The notes under the pieces: model-generated
The model's database searches: none
The model's input: the letters and a program-made list of their open reading frames with translations, nothing else
What the model was told of the DNA's origin: nothing
From: JAJDOD01 sp050299835
GTDB lineage: Bacteria; Pseudomonadota; Alphaproteobacteria; Rhodobacterales; Rhodobacteraceae
DNA length: 64,000 bases
Direction: 5' to 3'
Assembly: GCA_050299835.1 (NCBI GenBank)
Contig: JBNKWP010000005.1
Coordinates: 109,393 to 173,392 of the forward strand
Position numbers and translations under genes: made by a program
Shown: in pieces, positions 33,021 to 40,149 of the stretch
Numbering within the stretch: position 1 is the first letter of the stretch
Layout of the letters: each line of letters opens with the position of its first letter

Positions 33021-34586
33021 TCATGCCGCCCCCTTGGTCACACCGGCCATAAGCAGGCCCAGTTCCGCCTCATTGGTCTCACCCGGCACCCGTTCGCCCA
33101 TGATCTGACCGTCGAACATCACCGCGATGCGGTCTGACAGCGACATGATCTCGTCCAGTTCCACGGAGACGAGCAGGATCGCCTTGCCCTTGTCGCGGAG
33201 CGCCACGATCTGCTGGTGGATAAATTCGATGGCTCCGATATCGACGCCGCGCGTCGGCTGACCGACCAGAAGCAGGTCGGGGTCGCGCTCGATCTCCCGG
33301 GCCAGCACGATCTTCTGCTGGTTGCCGCCTGAGAAACTCTTGGCGGCAAGGCCGGGGAGCGGCGGGCGGACGTCGAAGCGGTCCATCTTCGCCTGCGTGT
33401 CGGCACGGATCGCGTCGTTATCCATGAACAGACGTGATTTCTGGTATTCGGGCGCGTGGTGATAGCCGAAGATCATGTTTTCCCATGCGAAGAAGTCGAG
33501 GATCAACCCTTCCTTGTGCCGGTCCTCCGGCACATGGCAGATGCCGCGTGCGCGTCGTGTCTGCCCGTCCGACCCCCGGCCTGTGAGGTCGATCTCCTGA
33601 CCGTTGATGCGAATATGTCCCGTCGCAGGCTGGTAGCCGCCGAGCACTTCGAGAAGCTCTGACTGGCCGTTCCCGGCGACACCGGCGATGCCGAGGATTT
33701 CGCCCGCGCGGACGTTGAGGCTGATGCCCTTGACGCGCTCGACCCCGTCCTCATCGACCACGCGCAGGTCCTCGACCTCCAACACGTTGCCTTGCGGATT
33801 GGCGGGCGCCTTGTCGACACGGAGAAGCACCTTGCGGCCCACCATGAGTTCGGCGAGTTCCGCCGGGCTGGTCTCCGCCGTCTTTACGGTCGCCGTCATC
33901 TCGCCCCGCCGCATGACCGAGACCGTGTCGGTCACCTCCATGATCTCGCGCAGCTTGTGGGTGATGAGGATGATCGTCTTGCCCTCGTCCCGAAGCCCTT
34001 TGAGGATGCGGAACAGGTGATCGGCCTCCGATGGCGTGAGCACGCCCGTCGGCTCATCCAGGATCAGGATATCGGCCTGACGATAGAGCGCCTTCAGGAT
34101 CTCGACCCGCTGCTGGTGGCCAACGGAAAGCTCCTCGATGGTCTCATCGGGGTCAACGTTCAATTCGTATTCCGCCGCCAGTTCGGTCAGAAGCTGGCGG
34201 GCCTTGGCCAGCGACGGCTTCAAGAGCGCCCCCTCCTCCGCGCCGAGGACCACGTTTTCCAGAACGGTGAAGTTTTCGACCAGTTTGAAATGCTGGAAGA
34301 CCATGCCGATCCCGGCGGCGATGGCGGCCTGGCTGTCGGGGATCTCGGTCTTCTGGCCGGAGATGAAAATATCGCCCGCATCGGCCTTGTAGAACCCGTA
34401 GAGAATGGACATCAGCGTGGATTTCCCCGCGCCGTTCTCGCCGATGATCCCGTGGATCGTGCCCGGCATGACGCGGATGGAAATGTCCTTGTTGGCCTGG
34501 ACCGGGCCGAACGCCTTGGAGATGCCCTTCAGTTCGATGGCAGGGGCGGCTGAAGCCGCCCCGCCGGTATTCGCGCCGTCGCTCAT
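33021..34586 (-). CDS. Nucleoside/sugar-type ABC importer ATP-binding protein (two ATPase domains)
   Basis: A 521-residue double ATPase. First domain: Walker A GIIGENGAGKSTLMSI (about 47-62), signature LSVGHQQRVEILKALY, Walker B DILILDEPTGVLT. Second domain (from about 270): GIAGVAGNGQSELLEVLGG in place of a full Walker A, signature SFSGGNQQKIVLAREIE, and LLVGQPTRGVDIG. The degenerate second P-loop is normal for the RbsA/YufO class. Its start overlaps the bmpA stop by one base (TGATG). Confidence 0.95.
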   Translation of the reverse strand: MSDGANTGGAASAAPAIELKGISKAFGPVQANKDISIRVMPGTIHGIIGENGAGKSTLMSILYGFYKADAGDIFISGQKTEIPDSQAAIAAGIGMVFQHFKLVENFTVLENVVLGAEEGALLKPSLAKARQLLTELAAEYELNVDPDETIEELSVGHQQRVEILKALYRQADILILDEPTGVLTPSEADHLFRILKGLRDEGKTIILITHKLREIMEVTDTVSVMRRGEMTATVKTAETSPAELAELMVGRKVLLRVDKAPANPQGNVLEVEDLRVVDEDGVERVKGISLNVRAGEILGIAGVAGNGQSELLEVLGGYQPATGHIRINGQEIDLTGRGSDGQTRRARGICHVPEDRHKEGLILDFFAWENMIFGYHHAPEYQKSRLFMDNDAIRADTQAKMDRFDVRPPLPGLAAKSFSGGNQQKIVLAREIERDPDLLLVGQPTRGVDIGAIEFIHQQIVALRDKGKAILLVSVELDEIMSLSDRIAVMFDGQIMGERVPGETNEAELGLLMAGVTKGAA

Positions 34587-35587
34587 CAGAAGTCGAGCGC
34601 CGGGCAGCTGTCGTTTTCGTAGTAGGCCACGACGGTGGTCTCGCCCGAGATGATCTTCTCGCGCGCCTCATCGACCGCCGCTTTCATCTCGTCGGTGATC
34701 AGAGCCTCGTTGTTTTCATCCAGCGCATAGCCAACGCCGTCGTTCTCAAGACCCATGGTCATGACGCCGGGCTGGAAGCCGTCGACGCCCGCGGCGAAGA
34801 CGTCATGGACCGCGTTGTCGACCCGCTTGAGCATCGAGGTCAGGACCTTGCCCGGGTGCAGGTAGTTCTGGTTGCTGTCGACGCCGATGGACAGGATGTT
34901 GCCATCCGCCGCCGCCTGAAGCACGCCAACGCCCGTTCCGCCCGCTGCCGCGAACACCACATCCGCGCCCTGGCTGATCTGGCTCTTGGTCAGCTCGCCG
35001 CCTTTCACCGGATCATTCCATGCCGCCGGCGTCGTGCCCGTCATGTTGGCGAGCACGGTGATGTCGGGGTTCACCGCCTTGGCGCCCTGGGCATAGCCGC
35101 AGGCGAAATGGCGGATGAGCGGCACGTCCATGCCGCCGATAAATCCGACGGTGCCCGTTTCCGAAGCCATCGCGGCCAGCATGCCAACGAGGTAGGAGCC
35201 TTCGTGTTCGGCGAAGCTGATCTGCTGGAGGTTCTCGATGTCGAGCCAGTTCACGTCGATGATCGCGAACTTGGTGTCGGGGTATTTCGGCGCGACTTCC
35301 TCCACGGTGGCCGCGTTCTGGAAGCCCAGCACGACGATCGGGTTGTAGCCAGCTTCGGCGAGGCGGGTGGCGAACTGCACACGCTGCGCTTCGGCCGTGA
35401 CTTCGATCTCCTGGTAGCTCTCGCCGGTTTCCTCGGCCCAGCGCTTGGCACCGTTATAGGCGGCTTCGTTGAACGACTTGTCGAACTTGCCGCCAAGGTC
35501 GTACATCAGCGCCGGTTCGGCCAGCGCGGCGCCCGCCATCATGGCAAGGGCGGCAGCGCCAGCGAGCGCATTTTTCATATAGGACAT
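34586..35587 (-). CDS. BmpA-family ABC substrate-binding protein
   Basis: A 333-residue periplasmic binding protein of the BMP/PnrA family, usually nucleoside-binding. A signal peptide is visible (MSYMKNALAGAAALAMMAGAALA) with no lipobox cysteine, so it is probably soluble. Family markers are YDLGGKFDKSFNEAAYNGAKRW (about 32-53), VGFIGGMDVPLIRHFACGYAQG and 'SQGADVVFAAAGGTGVGVLQAA'. It heads the operon, and a TTGACC/CTTAAT promoter lies 75 to 100 bases upstream. Confidence 0.94.
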   Translation of the reverse strand: MSYMKNALAGAAALAMMAGAALAEPALMYDLGGKFDKSFNEAAYNGAKRWAEETGESYQEIEVTAEAQRVQFATRLAEAGYNPIVVLGFQNAATVEEVAPKYPDTKFAIIDVNWLDIENLQQISFAEHEGSYLVGMLAAMASETGTVGFIGGMDVPLIRHFACGYAQGAKAVNPDITVLANMTGTTPAAWNDPVKGGELTKSQISQGADVVFAAAGGTGVGVLQAAADGNILSIGVDSNQNYLHPGKVLTSMLKRVDNAVHDVFAAGVDGFQPGVMTMGLENDGVGYALDENNEALITDEMKAAVDEAREKIISGETTVVAYYENDSCPALDF

Positions 35588-35659
35588 AACAGTCTCCCAG
35601 TTGGTAAATTCTGGGGCACCGTGTCGGGCCAGACCCCCCGGTGCCCTTTTGATGGCACG

Positions 35660-35689
35660 ATTAAGGCCGCGAACCACGGAGAGGGTCAA
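35660..35689 (-). promoter_or_regulatory. Candidate sigma-70 promoter for the bmpA operon
   Basis: On the minus strand, TTGACC (35689-35684) and CTTAAT (35665-35660) are separated by 18 bases, close to the sigma-70 consensus. A hairpin follows in the leader: minus-strand GGGCACC and GGTGCCC (complement of 35638-35644 and 35614-35620 region), before the bmpA ATG at 35587. Confidence 0.45.
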
Positions 35690-35735
35690 TAGGAGTCTTG
35701 GGCCAGTTGCCGAATTTCGCGCTTGTGACGCGGGG

Positions 35736-36209
35736 TTAAGCAGTCGCGAGCCGCTTTGTCATGAGAATCGCGTCGATGCGGGCTTCTCCGGCCTTGTAAT
35801 AGGCCTTGCGGCATCCGGTTTCCTGCCATCCGGCGGCGCGATAGAGCGCGCGGGCCGGGGCGTTCGTCTCGGCAACTTCAAGGTGGAGATCACGGGCGCC
35901 CCGCCGGGCCGCCTCGGCTTCGAAGGCCTTCAGGCAGGCGCGGCCAAGGCCTTGTCCCTGCTGGTCTGGATCGACGGCGATGGTGAGCAATTCGGCTTCG
36001 TCAAGGACGACCCGGCCGAGCGCGAAGCCGGGAGGGTGCACGGGCGGGGGCTCTGCCCCCAGACCCCCGGGATATTTCGGGGCCGATAATGGGGCGGGGA
36101 CGAGAAACATGCCCGGTGTTTCGAGAAGACCGCCGAATTCCTCCGCGTTCCAGGGGGTCGGGACGGTCATGGCGCGCTGGTGGATCAGGGCAAGCACCTG
36201 AGGCGTCAA
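35736..36209 (-). CDS. rimI: Ribosomal-protein-alanine-type N-acetyltransferase RimI with in-frame insertion
   Basis: A 157-residue GNAT protein, RimI-like, from a TTG that overlaps the tsaB stop (TTGA). It has PTPWNAEEFGGLL near the start, the acetyl-CoA motif VDPDQQGQGLGRACLKAFE (about 79-97) and VAETNAPARALYRAAGWQE. Between residues 38 and 60 there is a proline- and glycine-rich stretch (APLSAPKYPGGLGAEPPPVH) encoded by a copy of dispersed repeat family B. It lies in the loop before the FALGRVVLDEAELL strand, so the fold may tolerate it. The partner tsaB precedes it, the usual arrangement. Confidence 0.85.
   Translation of the reverse strand: MTPQVLALIHQRAMTVPTPWNAEEFGGLLETPGMFLVPAPLSAPKYPGGLGAEPPPVHPPGFALGRVVLDEAELLTIAVDPDQQGQGLGRACLKAFEAEAARRGARDLHLEVAETNAPARALYRAAGWQETGCRKAYYKAGEARIDAILMTKRLATA
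36035..36092. repeat. Dispersed repeat family B copy inside rimI
   Basis: A GGGGGC-TCT-GCCCCC hairpin (about 36046-36060), then AGACCCCCGGGATATTT, CGG and GGCCGATAATGG. Compare 27319-27375: hairpin, ACCCCCTCGGGATATTT, ATG, GGCCGATAATGG. The element lies entirely inside the rimI reading frame, adding about 20 codons without a stop. Confidence 0.8.
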
Positions 36210-36883
36210 GGCAGGATCACCGGCGGTGGGTCCGACGACGGAGCGGCGTCGGGCGGGCGGATGTAGAGGGGGGTGGGAGCCGCAATTGCCGCACCGTTGG
36301 ACAGCTTCGCATCCGCAATAAGGCAAAGTCGGCGCGGCAAATCGTCGATGCGGGCTTCGTGGAAGGAGGCTTCGAACCCTTTGGCGATCTCGTCCGCGCG
36401 GTGCCCGATCACATCCATTCCGAACGACATTTGAAGATCGCGTGGGGGCGCTTCGGGGTCAATCAGGCGCGCTTCTCCCGCTGGCAGACCACGCCTGAAA
36501 GGCTGAACATAGGCCTGGCCGCGCGGAGCCTCGAGCGAGACAAGAACGCTGTTGCCCATGTGCTGAAATGCCATGACCTCGAATGTCGTCACTCCGATCG
36601 CCGGGATGCCAAGCGAAAGGGCAAGACCGCGCGCAGCGCTGACCGAAATGCGAATCCCGGTAAAATTGCCGGGGCCGACGCCGACGGCAATCGCGTCCAG
36701 GTCCGAATATGCGAGTCCACGGGAGTTCAGTGTCGCGTCGAGGAGCGGCATTAGGGCCTCGGCTTGTCCGCGCTTCATCGGCACAAGCGTTTCGCCATAC
36801 ACCGCGTCGTTGTGAAGCAAAGCGACCGCGCAATGCGCGGCCGATGTGTCGAAAGCGAGGACTGTCGGTTCAGGCCGGGTCAT
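36206..36883 (-). CDS. tsaB: tRNA threonylcarbamoyladenosine biosynthesis protein TsaB
   Basis: TsaB, 225 residues. With TsaD and TsaE it makes t6A at position 37 of ANN-decoding tRNAs. Visible are the N-terminal VLAFDTSAAHCAVALL (about 7-22) and the signature IAVGVGPGNFTGIRISVSAARGLA split across residues 64-87. The gene is coupled to rimI by a four-base overlap and follows nfuA by 16 bases, a three-gene leftward operon. Confidence 0.93.
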   Translation of the reverse strand: MTRPEPTVLAFDTSAAHCAVALLHNDAVYGETLVPMKRGQAEALMPLLDATLNSRGLAYSDLDAIAVGVGPGNFTGIRISVSAARGLALSLGIPAIGVTTFEVMAFQHMGNSVLVSLEAPRGQAYVQPFRRGLPAGEARLIDPEAPPRDLQMSFGMDVIGHRADEIAKGFEASFHEARIDDLPRRLCLIADAKLSNGAAIAAPTPLYIRPPDAAPSSDPPPVILP

Positions 36884-36899
36884 TCAATCGCGCGGCCGC

Positions 36900-37463
36900 T
36901 CAGGCCGCGACAGGGCGCACCTCGACCACTTCGGGGATGTAGTGCCTGAGCAGATTCTCGATCCCCATTTTCAGCGTCAACGTGGAGGACGGGCAGCCCG
37001 CGCAGGCGCCCTGCATGTGCAGGTAGACCACGCCGCGGTCGAAACCGTGGAAGACGATGTCGCCGCCATCCTGCGCCACGGCCGGGCGCACGCGGGTATC
37101 CAGCAATTCCTTGATCTGGTTGACGATCTCACCGTCCTCGCCGGTGTGTTCGGCATGGCCGGACGCGGCAGGCTCCTCGCCTTCGATCACCGGCTGGCCG
37201 GACTGGAAATGCTCCATGATCGCACCCAGGATCGGGGCCTTGACCACATCCCATTCCGCGCTGTCATCCTTGGTCACGGTTACGAAGTCCGCGCCGAGGA
37301 ACACGGCTGTCACGCCATCGACCCCGAAAATGCGCATGGCAAGCGGCGATTTCCCTGCCGTGTCGGCAGTGGGAAAGTCGGCAGTCCCGGCGCCCAGAAC
37401 GCTTTGACCCGGAAGGAATTTCAGCGTTGCGGGGTTCGGCGTGGATTCGGTCTGAATGAACAT
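36900..37463 (-). CDS. NfuA-like iron-sulfur cluster carrier
   Basis: A 187-residue Nfu protein. The N-terminal Nfu_N domain starts MFIQTESTPNPATLKFLPGQ; the C-terminal NifU-like domain carries the cluster-binding CxxC in MQGACAGCPSSTLTLKMGIE (about 150-169). It carries 4Fe-4S clusters to client proteins in the cytoplasm. This architecture is the mitochondrial NFU1/alphaproteobacterial type rather than the E. coli A-type fusion. First gene of the nfu-tsaB-rimI operon. Confidence 0.93.
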   Translation of the reverse strand: MFIQTESTPNPATLKFLPGQSVLGAGTADFPTADTAGKSPLAMRIFGVDGVTAVFLGADFVTVTKDDSAEWDVVKAPILGAIMEHFQSGQPVIEGEEPAASGHAEHTGEDGEIVNQIKELLDTRVRPAVAQDGGDIVFHGFDRGVVYLHMQGACAGCPSSTLTLKMGIENLLRHYIPEVVEVRPVAA

Positions 37464-37703
37464 CTTTTCGTCCTCCGGTCAGATCCCAGATATGCGCCCC
37501 GGCGGGGTCGCTGTCAATGGTTTGGAATGATTCTAAAGTATCATCAGGCAGGTGAGAGAACCATCATCCGTCCATCGTGATCCGAACGTGCAGCCGACGC
37601 ATATGTTAACAATAGGTTAACAGGCCATGCTTCGGACGTTCATGCATGCTGTTGTAGAAAAAGCGCTCGGTCCATCGGTAAATGATGTTTGTGAGAGCCT
37701 GGG
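37464..37703. other. Gap upstream of nfuA with a CtrA-type site
   Basis: A 240-base, relatively AT-rich stretch between nfuA and a small possible gene. It holds an exact TTAA-N7-TTAA element (37606-37620). Otherwise no stable hairpin or recognisable RNA is seen. Confidence 0.5.
37606..37620. promoter_or_regulatory. CtrA-type box TTAA-N7-TTAA
   Basis: TTAA at 37606-37609 and at 37617-37620 with exactly seven bases between, matching the CtrA consensus. It is 84 bases before the small open frame at 37704 and 143 bases before the nfuA start on the other strand. Binding is not shown. Confidence 0.45.
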
Positions 37704-37874
37704 ATGATAAAAATTCAAGTGGAAGATCAAGACTTTAAAAAGATTGCGTCCAATGAAGGCGCATCCGAGTCGGTCAATCGATTCGAACCGGTGGACGACA
37801 TCCTGGAACGATGTGAAAGAATTTCGTTCAAGATCGCCCGAAGCATCGCGCCAAGCCGCGCAATCGCCGCCTGA
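37704..37874 (+). CDS. Possible small protein, 56 residues
   Basis: An open frame from ATG 37704 giving MIKIQVEDQDFKKIASNEGA and ending in RSIAPSRAIAA. Its composition (lysine, glutamate, isoleucine) looks protein-like, and a possible helix runs through DDILERCERISFKIARSI. The ribosome site is weak (GAGAG about 10 bases upstream). DNA here is much less GC-rich than the surroundings. No family recognised. A competing minus-strand frame over the same bases cannot be excluded. Confidence 0.35.
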   Translation: MIKIQVEDQDFKKIASNEGASESVNRFEPVDDILERCERISFKIARSIAPSRAIAA

Positions 37875-38004
37875 TCCAGGCCCATCGTCTGGCCGCCCGG
37901 TTCCTGCTGCCTGCAAACCGCCGGTCTTGCCCGCGCCTGATCTCTACGGCTGCCGAAAGACGCAGCCAAGGCGTCGCTCCGACATTCAAACATGTTGATT
38001 GATC

Positions 38005-38080
<76 letters not shown>

Positions 38081-38125
38081 ATCAGGGGCTGGGTTTTGCG
38101 CAGAATCCGGTCTTCTGTCAAGCGT

Positions 38126-38878
38126 TCAGAACACCGCGTCCCAAAGCAGACGGATTGCGATCACGGCGAGCAGGATCAGGATCGCGCGGTCGAAGACTTG
38201 CCGGGAGAACCTCTGCGCCAGCCATGCCCCGAGTGGCATTGCTCCGAAGAGCGGCACGACGGCGGCAAGGCTGATCAGGGCACGTTCCGGCGTAAAGACG
38301 CCCAGCGCCCAGAGCGTCGGCAACTGGATCACGCCGAGAACCGTGAAGAACACTGCGATGGTGGCGATGAACTCGACCCGCTCCAGACGCATGGCGTTGA
38401 GAAATGTCACCGAGACCGGTGCGGAGACGCCACCCGCACCCTGCATGAAGCCCCCCATGAGGCCTGCGATGCCGGAGAGTTTCTCCCCCAGTTCCCGGCT
38501 CAGCACCCAGTCGGGTCTGGCCAGTCGCAGCCCGATATAAAGGAAGACGAACCCGGCGAGCCCCGCCAGCAACGCCTCTCCCGGCAGCCAGACCAGCACC
38601 AGGGAGCCGAGGAACACGCCCACCGCGCCCAGTCCGGCAAACCGCCAGAGGAAGCGGCGCGACAGGAAATGCGCGCGGTACTGCCAGCCCTGCCAGATAT
38701 TTCCAAGGATGTTTGGCAACAGGAACACCGCCACCGCGAATGGCACGTCATAGAGCAGCGCCAGAAGCGGCACCGCGATGATCGGCGCCCCGGCCCCGAT
38801 GGCGCCCTTCAGCACGCCACCGGCGGCCATTGCCGCCGCCCCAAGGATCAGGCCTGTCCAGTCCATGGGGTGAGACAT
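38126..38878 (-). CDS. TauE/SafE-family membrane permease
   Basis: A 250-residue sulfite exporter TauE/SafE-family protein from the ATG at MSHPMDWTGLILGAAAMAAG. About eight membrane segments with the family's duplicated glycine-rich pattern: GGVLKGAIGAGAPIIAVPLL (about 20-39) and IAGLMGGFMQGAGGVSAPVS (about 137-156). The family moves sulfite, sulfoacetate, taurine-derived or similar organic anions; the cargo here is unknown. It ends 45 bases from the tRNA gene. Confidence 0.9.
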   Translation of the reverse strand: MSHPMDWTGLILGAAAMAAGGVLKGAIGAGAPIIAVPLLALLYDVPFAVAVFLLPNILGNIWQGWQYRAHFLSRRFLWRFAGLGAVGVFLGSLVLVWLPGEALLAGLAGFVFLYIGLRLARPDWVLSRELGEKLSGIAGLMGGFMQGAGGVSAPVSVTFLNAMRLERVEFIATIAVFFTVLGVIQLPTLWALGVFTPERALISLAAVVPLFGAMPLGAWLAQRFSRQVFDRAILILLAVIAIRLLWDAVF

Positions 38879-38970
38879 CGCCGGAGGGTGGAGGGATGTC
38901 GAGGGGAAAACCGCACCCCAAATGCAAGGACCCGGACAGGGACTTGCCCCGGCGATGAGCGCAAGCCTTG

Positions 38971-39666
38971 TCAGGTGGCCCGCAGCGTCTCCCTTGCGGA
39001 ACTCCACAGGAACGCGACCAGCACACCGAGTGTCACCCAACTTGCAAGATTGACCCCCAATGCACGGGCGGCGAACTGCGCCGCGATCTCCGGCGGCACC
39101 GTCCCGAAAAAGGCCTCCGGTTCGGGTGCGCCGTAAAGATGCGGAGCCAACAGCAGCGCGACGGCAAGGGCCAAGAACACCGGACGCCTGACGAACGCGA
39201 TCAGCCAGAGGGCGCCGGCGGCCATGACCACGGTGGACACCCACCAGATCTGCCGCGCGCCCACGTCTGCAGCGGCCACTCCGGGCACTTCCGGTGCCAT
39301 TGAGAATGCCGGGGCCAGATTCACGACGACGAACCCGGCTACGCCCCAGATCAAGCCTGCGGCGGGCGTGACAGGCTGATCGTGCCAATCCGCCGCCATC
39401 AGGATGGCTGGCAAAAGCAGCATGGCGTAACCCGCGAAAAGGAGTACGGAAAAGAGCAGACTCATGCCATCGCGCGCAAGGCCGAAGGCGGCCACATGCT
39501 GATGCGACGACGCACTCGGACCGTCTCCGAAATGCACCAGTTGACCGGATTCATAGAGTTCCGCATGCAGCAGAACCGGCTGCACGAAGACCAGTTGCAA
39601 GACCCCGGCGACAAAACCCGCCAAGGCGCCAGCGATCAAAGCGCTGGAAAGAACTTTCAGAAGCAT
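38971..39666 (-). CDS. cbtA: CbtA-family cobalt transporter subunit
   Basis: CbtA, 231 residues, from the ATG at MLLKVLSSALIAGALAGFVAG. Six hydrophobic segments; FVQPVLLHAELYESG (about 27-41) near the first helix and the later 'APAFSMAPEVPG' are typical of CbtA. It is predicted to bring cobalt in for cobalamin synthesis. One base after cbtB, and the pair follows a cobalamin riboswitch, which supports the assignment strongly. Confidence 0.92.
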   Translation of the reverse strand: MLLKVLSSALIAGALAGFVAGVLQLVFVQPVLLHAELYESGQLVHFGDGPSASSHQHVAAFGLARDGMSLLFSVLLFAGYAMLLLPAILMAADWHDQPVTPAAGLIWGVAGFVVVNLAPAFSMAPEVPGVAAADVGARQIWWVSTVVMAAGALWLIAFVRRPVFLALAVALLLAPHLYGAPEPEAFFGTVPPEIAAQFAARALGVNLASWVTLGVLVAFLWSSARETLRAT

Positions 39667-39667
39667 C

Positions 39668-39832
39668 TCAGTGGCAGGGAAAGCCGTTGGCGTGCCGAAC
39701 ATCATGGGCCGCCGCGTGCAGCGATGACGCCTGCACATGGCCTGCGAACGCGACGATCAGAGCGCCGGTTACCATGACGAATGCAAGAACAGCGGTCCTG
39801 CTTGCCGTGGAATGTAGTGAAACAGTTGTCAT
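39668..39832 (-). CDS. cbtB: CbtB small cobalt transporter subunit
   Basis: CbtB, 54 residues: a single membrane helix (TAVLAFVMVTGALIVAFAGHV, about 11-31) and a histidine-rich C-terminus HAAAHDVRHANGFPCH, the typical cobalt-binding tail of the family. Start at MTTVSLHSTAS after AAGGAGAAG. Transcribed with cbtA. Confidence 0.92.
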   Translation of the reverse strand: MTTVSLHSTASRTAVLAFVMVTGALIVAFAGHVQASSLHAAAHDVRHANGFPCH

Positions 39833-39867
39833 ATCTTCTCCTTCCATCTCACCCGATGGATCATTTG

Positions 39868-40030
39868 CCAATCACTCCGGGCAGGTCTCCTGGCTTGCAG
39901 GTCTTCGCGCGCTTCCAGCCTTCCCGGTTTCCCAGTGGCAGATTGGAAGGGCTCGCTGCTTACAGTTGCGGGGGCAGCTGCAGATTTGGCCGAAGCCGCA
40001 CTGCATTCCCTTGAGTGGCTTTCACCACCC
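39868..40030 (-). promoter_or_regulatory. Cobalamin (B12) riboswitch controlling cbtBA
   Basis: On the minus strand the conserved parts occur in order: GGTGAAAGCCACTCAAGGGAA-type start (near 40025-40004), the CCCGCAACTGTAAGC core (near 39975-39961), and the B12 box AAGCCAGGAGACCTGCC (39896-39880). The element ends about 35 bases before the cbtB ATG, so ligand binding probably blocks the ribosome site or ends transcription. A candidate -35 TTGACT lies at 40074-40069 on the same strand. Confidence 0.95.
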
Positions 40031-40149
40031 GAACCCAGATGGTCCTGTTTGGGATTGCCGGACAGTGGAGTCAAGAGAATACATTCGCGGGAGTGAGACG
40101 CCCCGTCCGAAAGCGCAACGCGATTTGTCCATGACACTGTGCCATTTCC

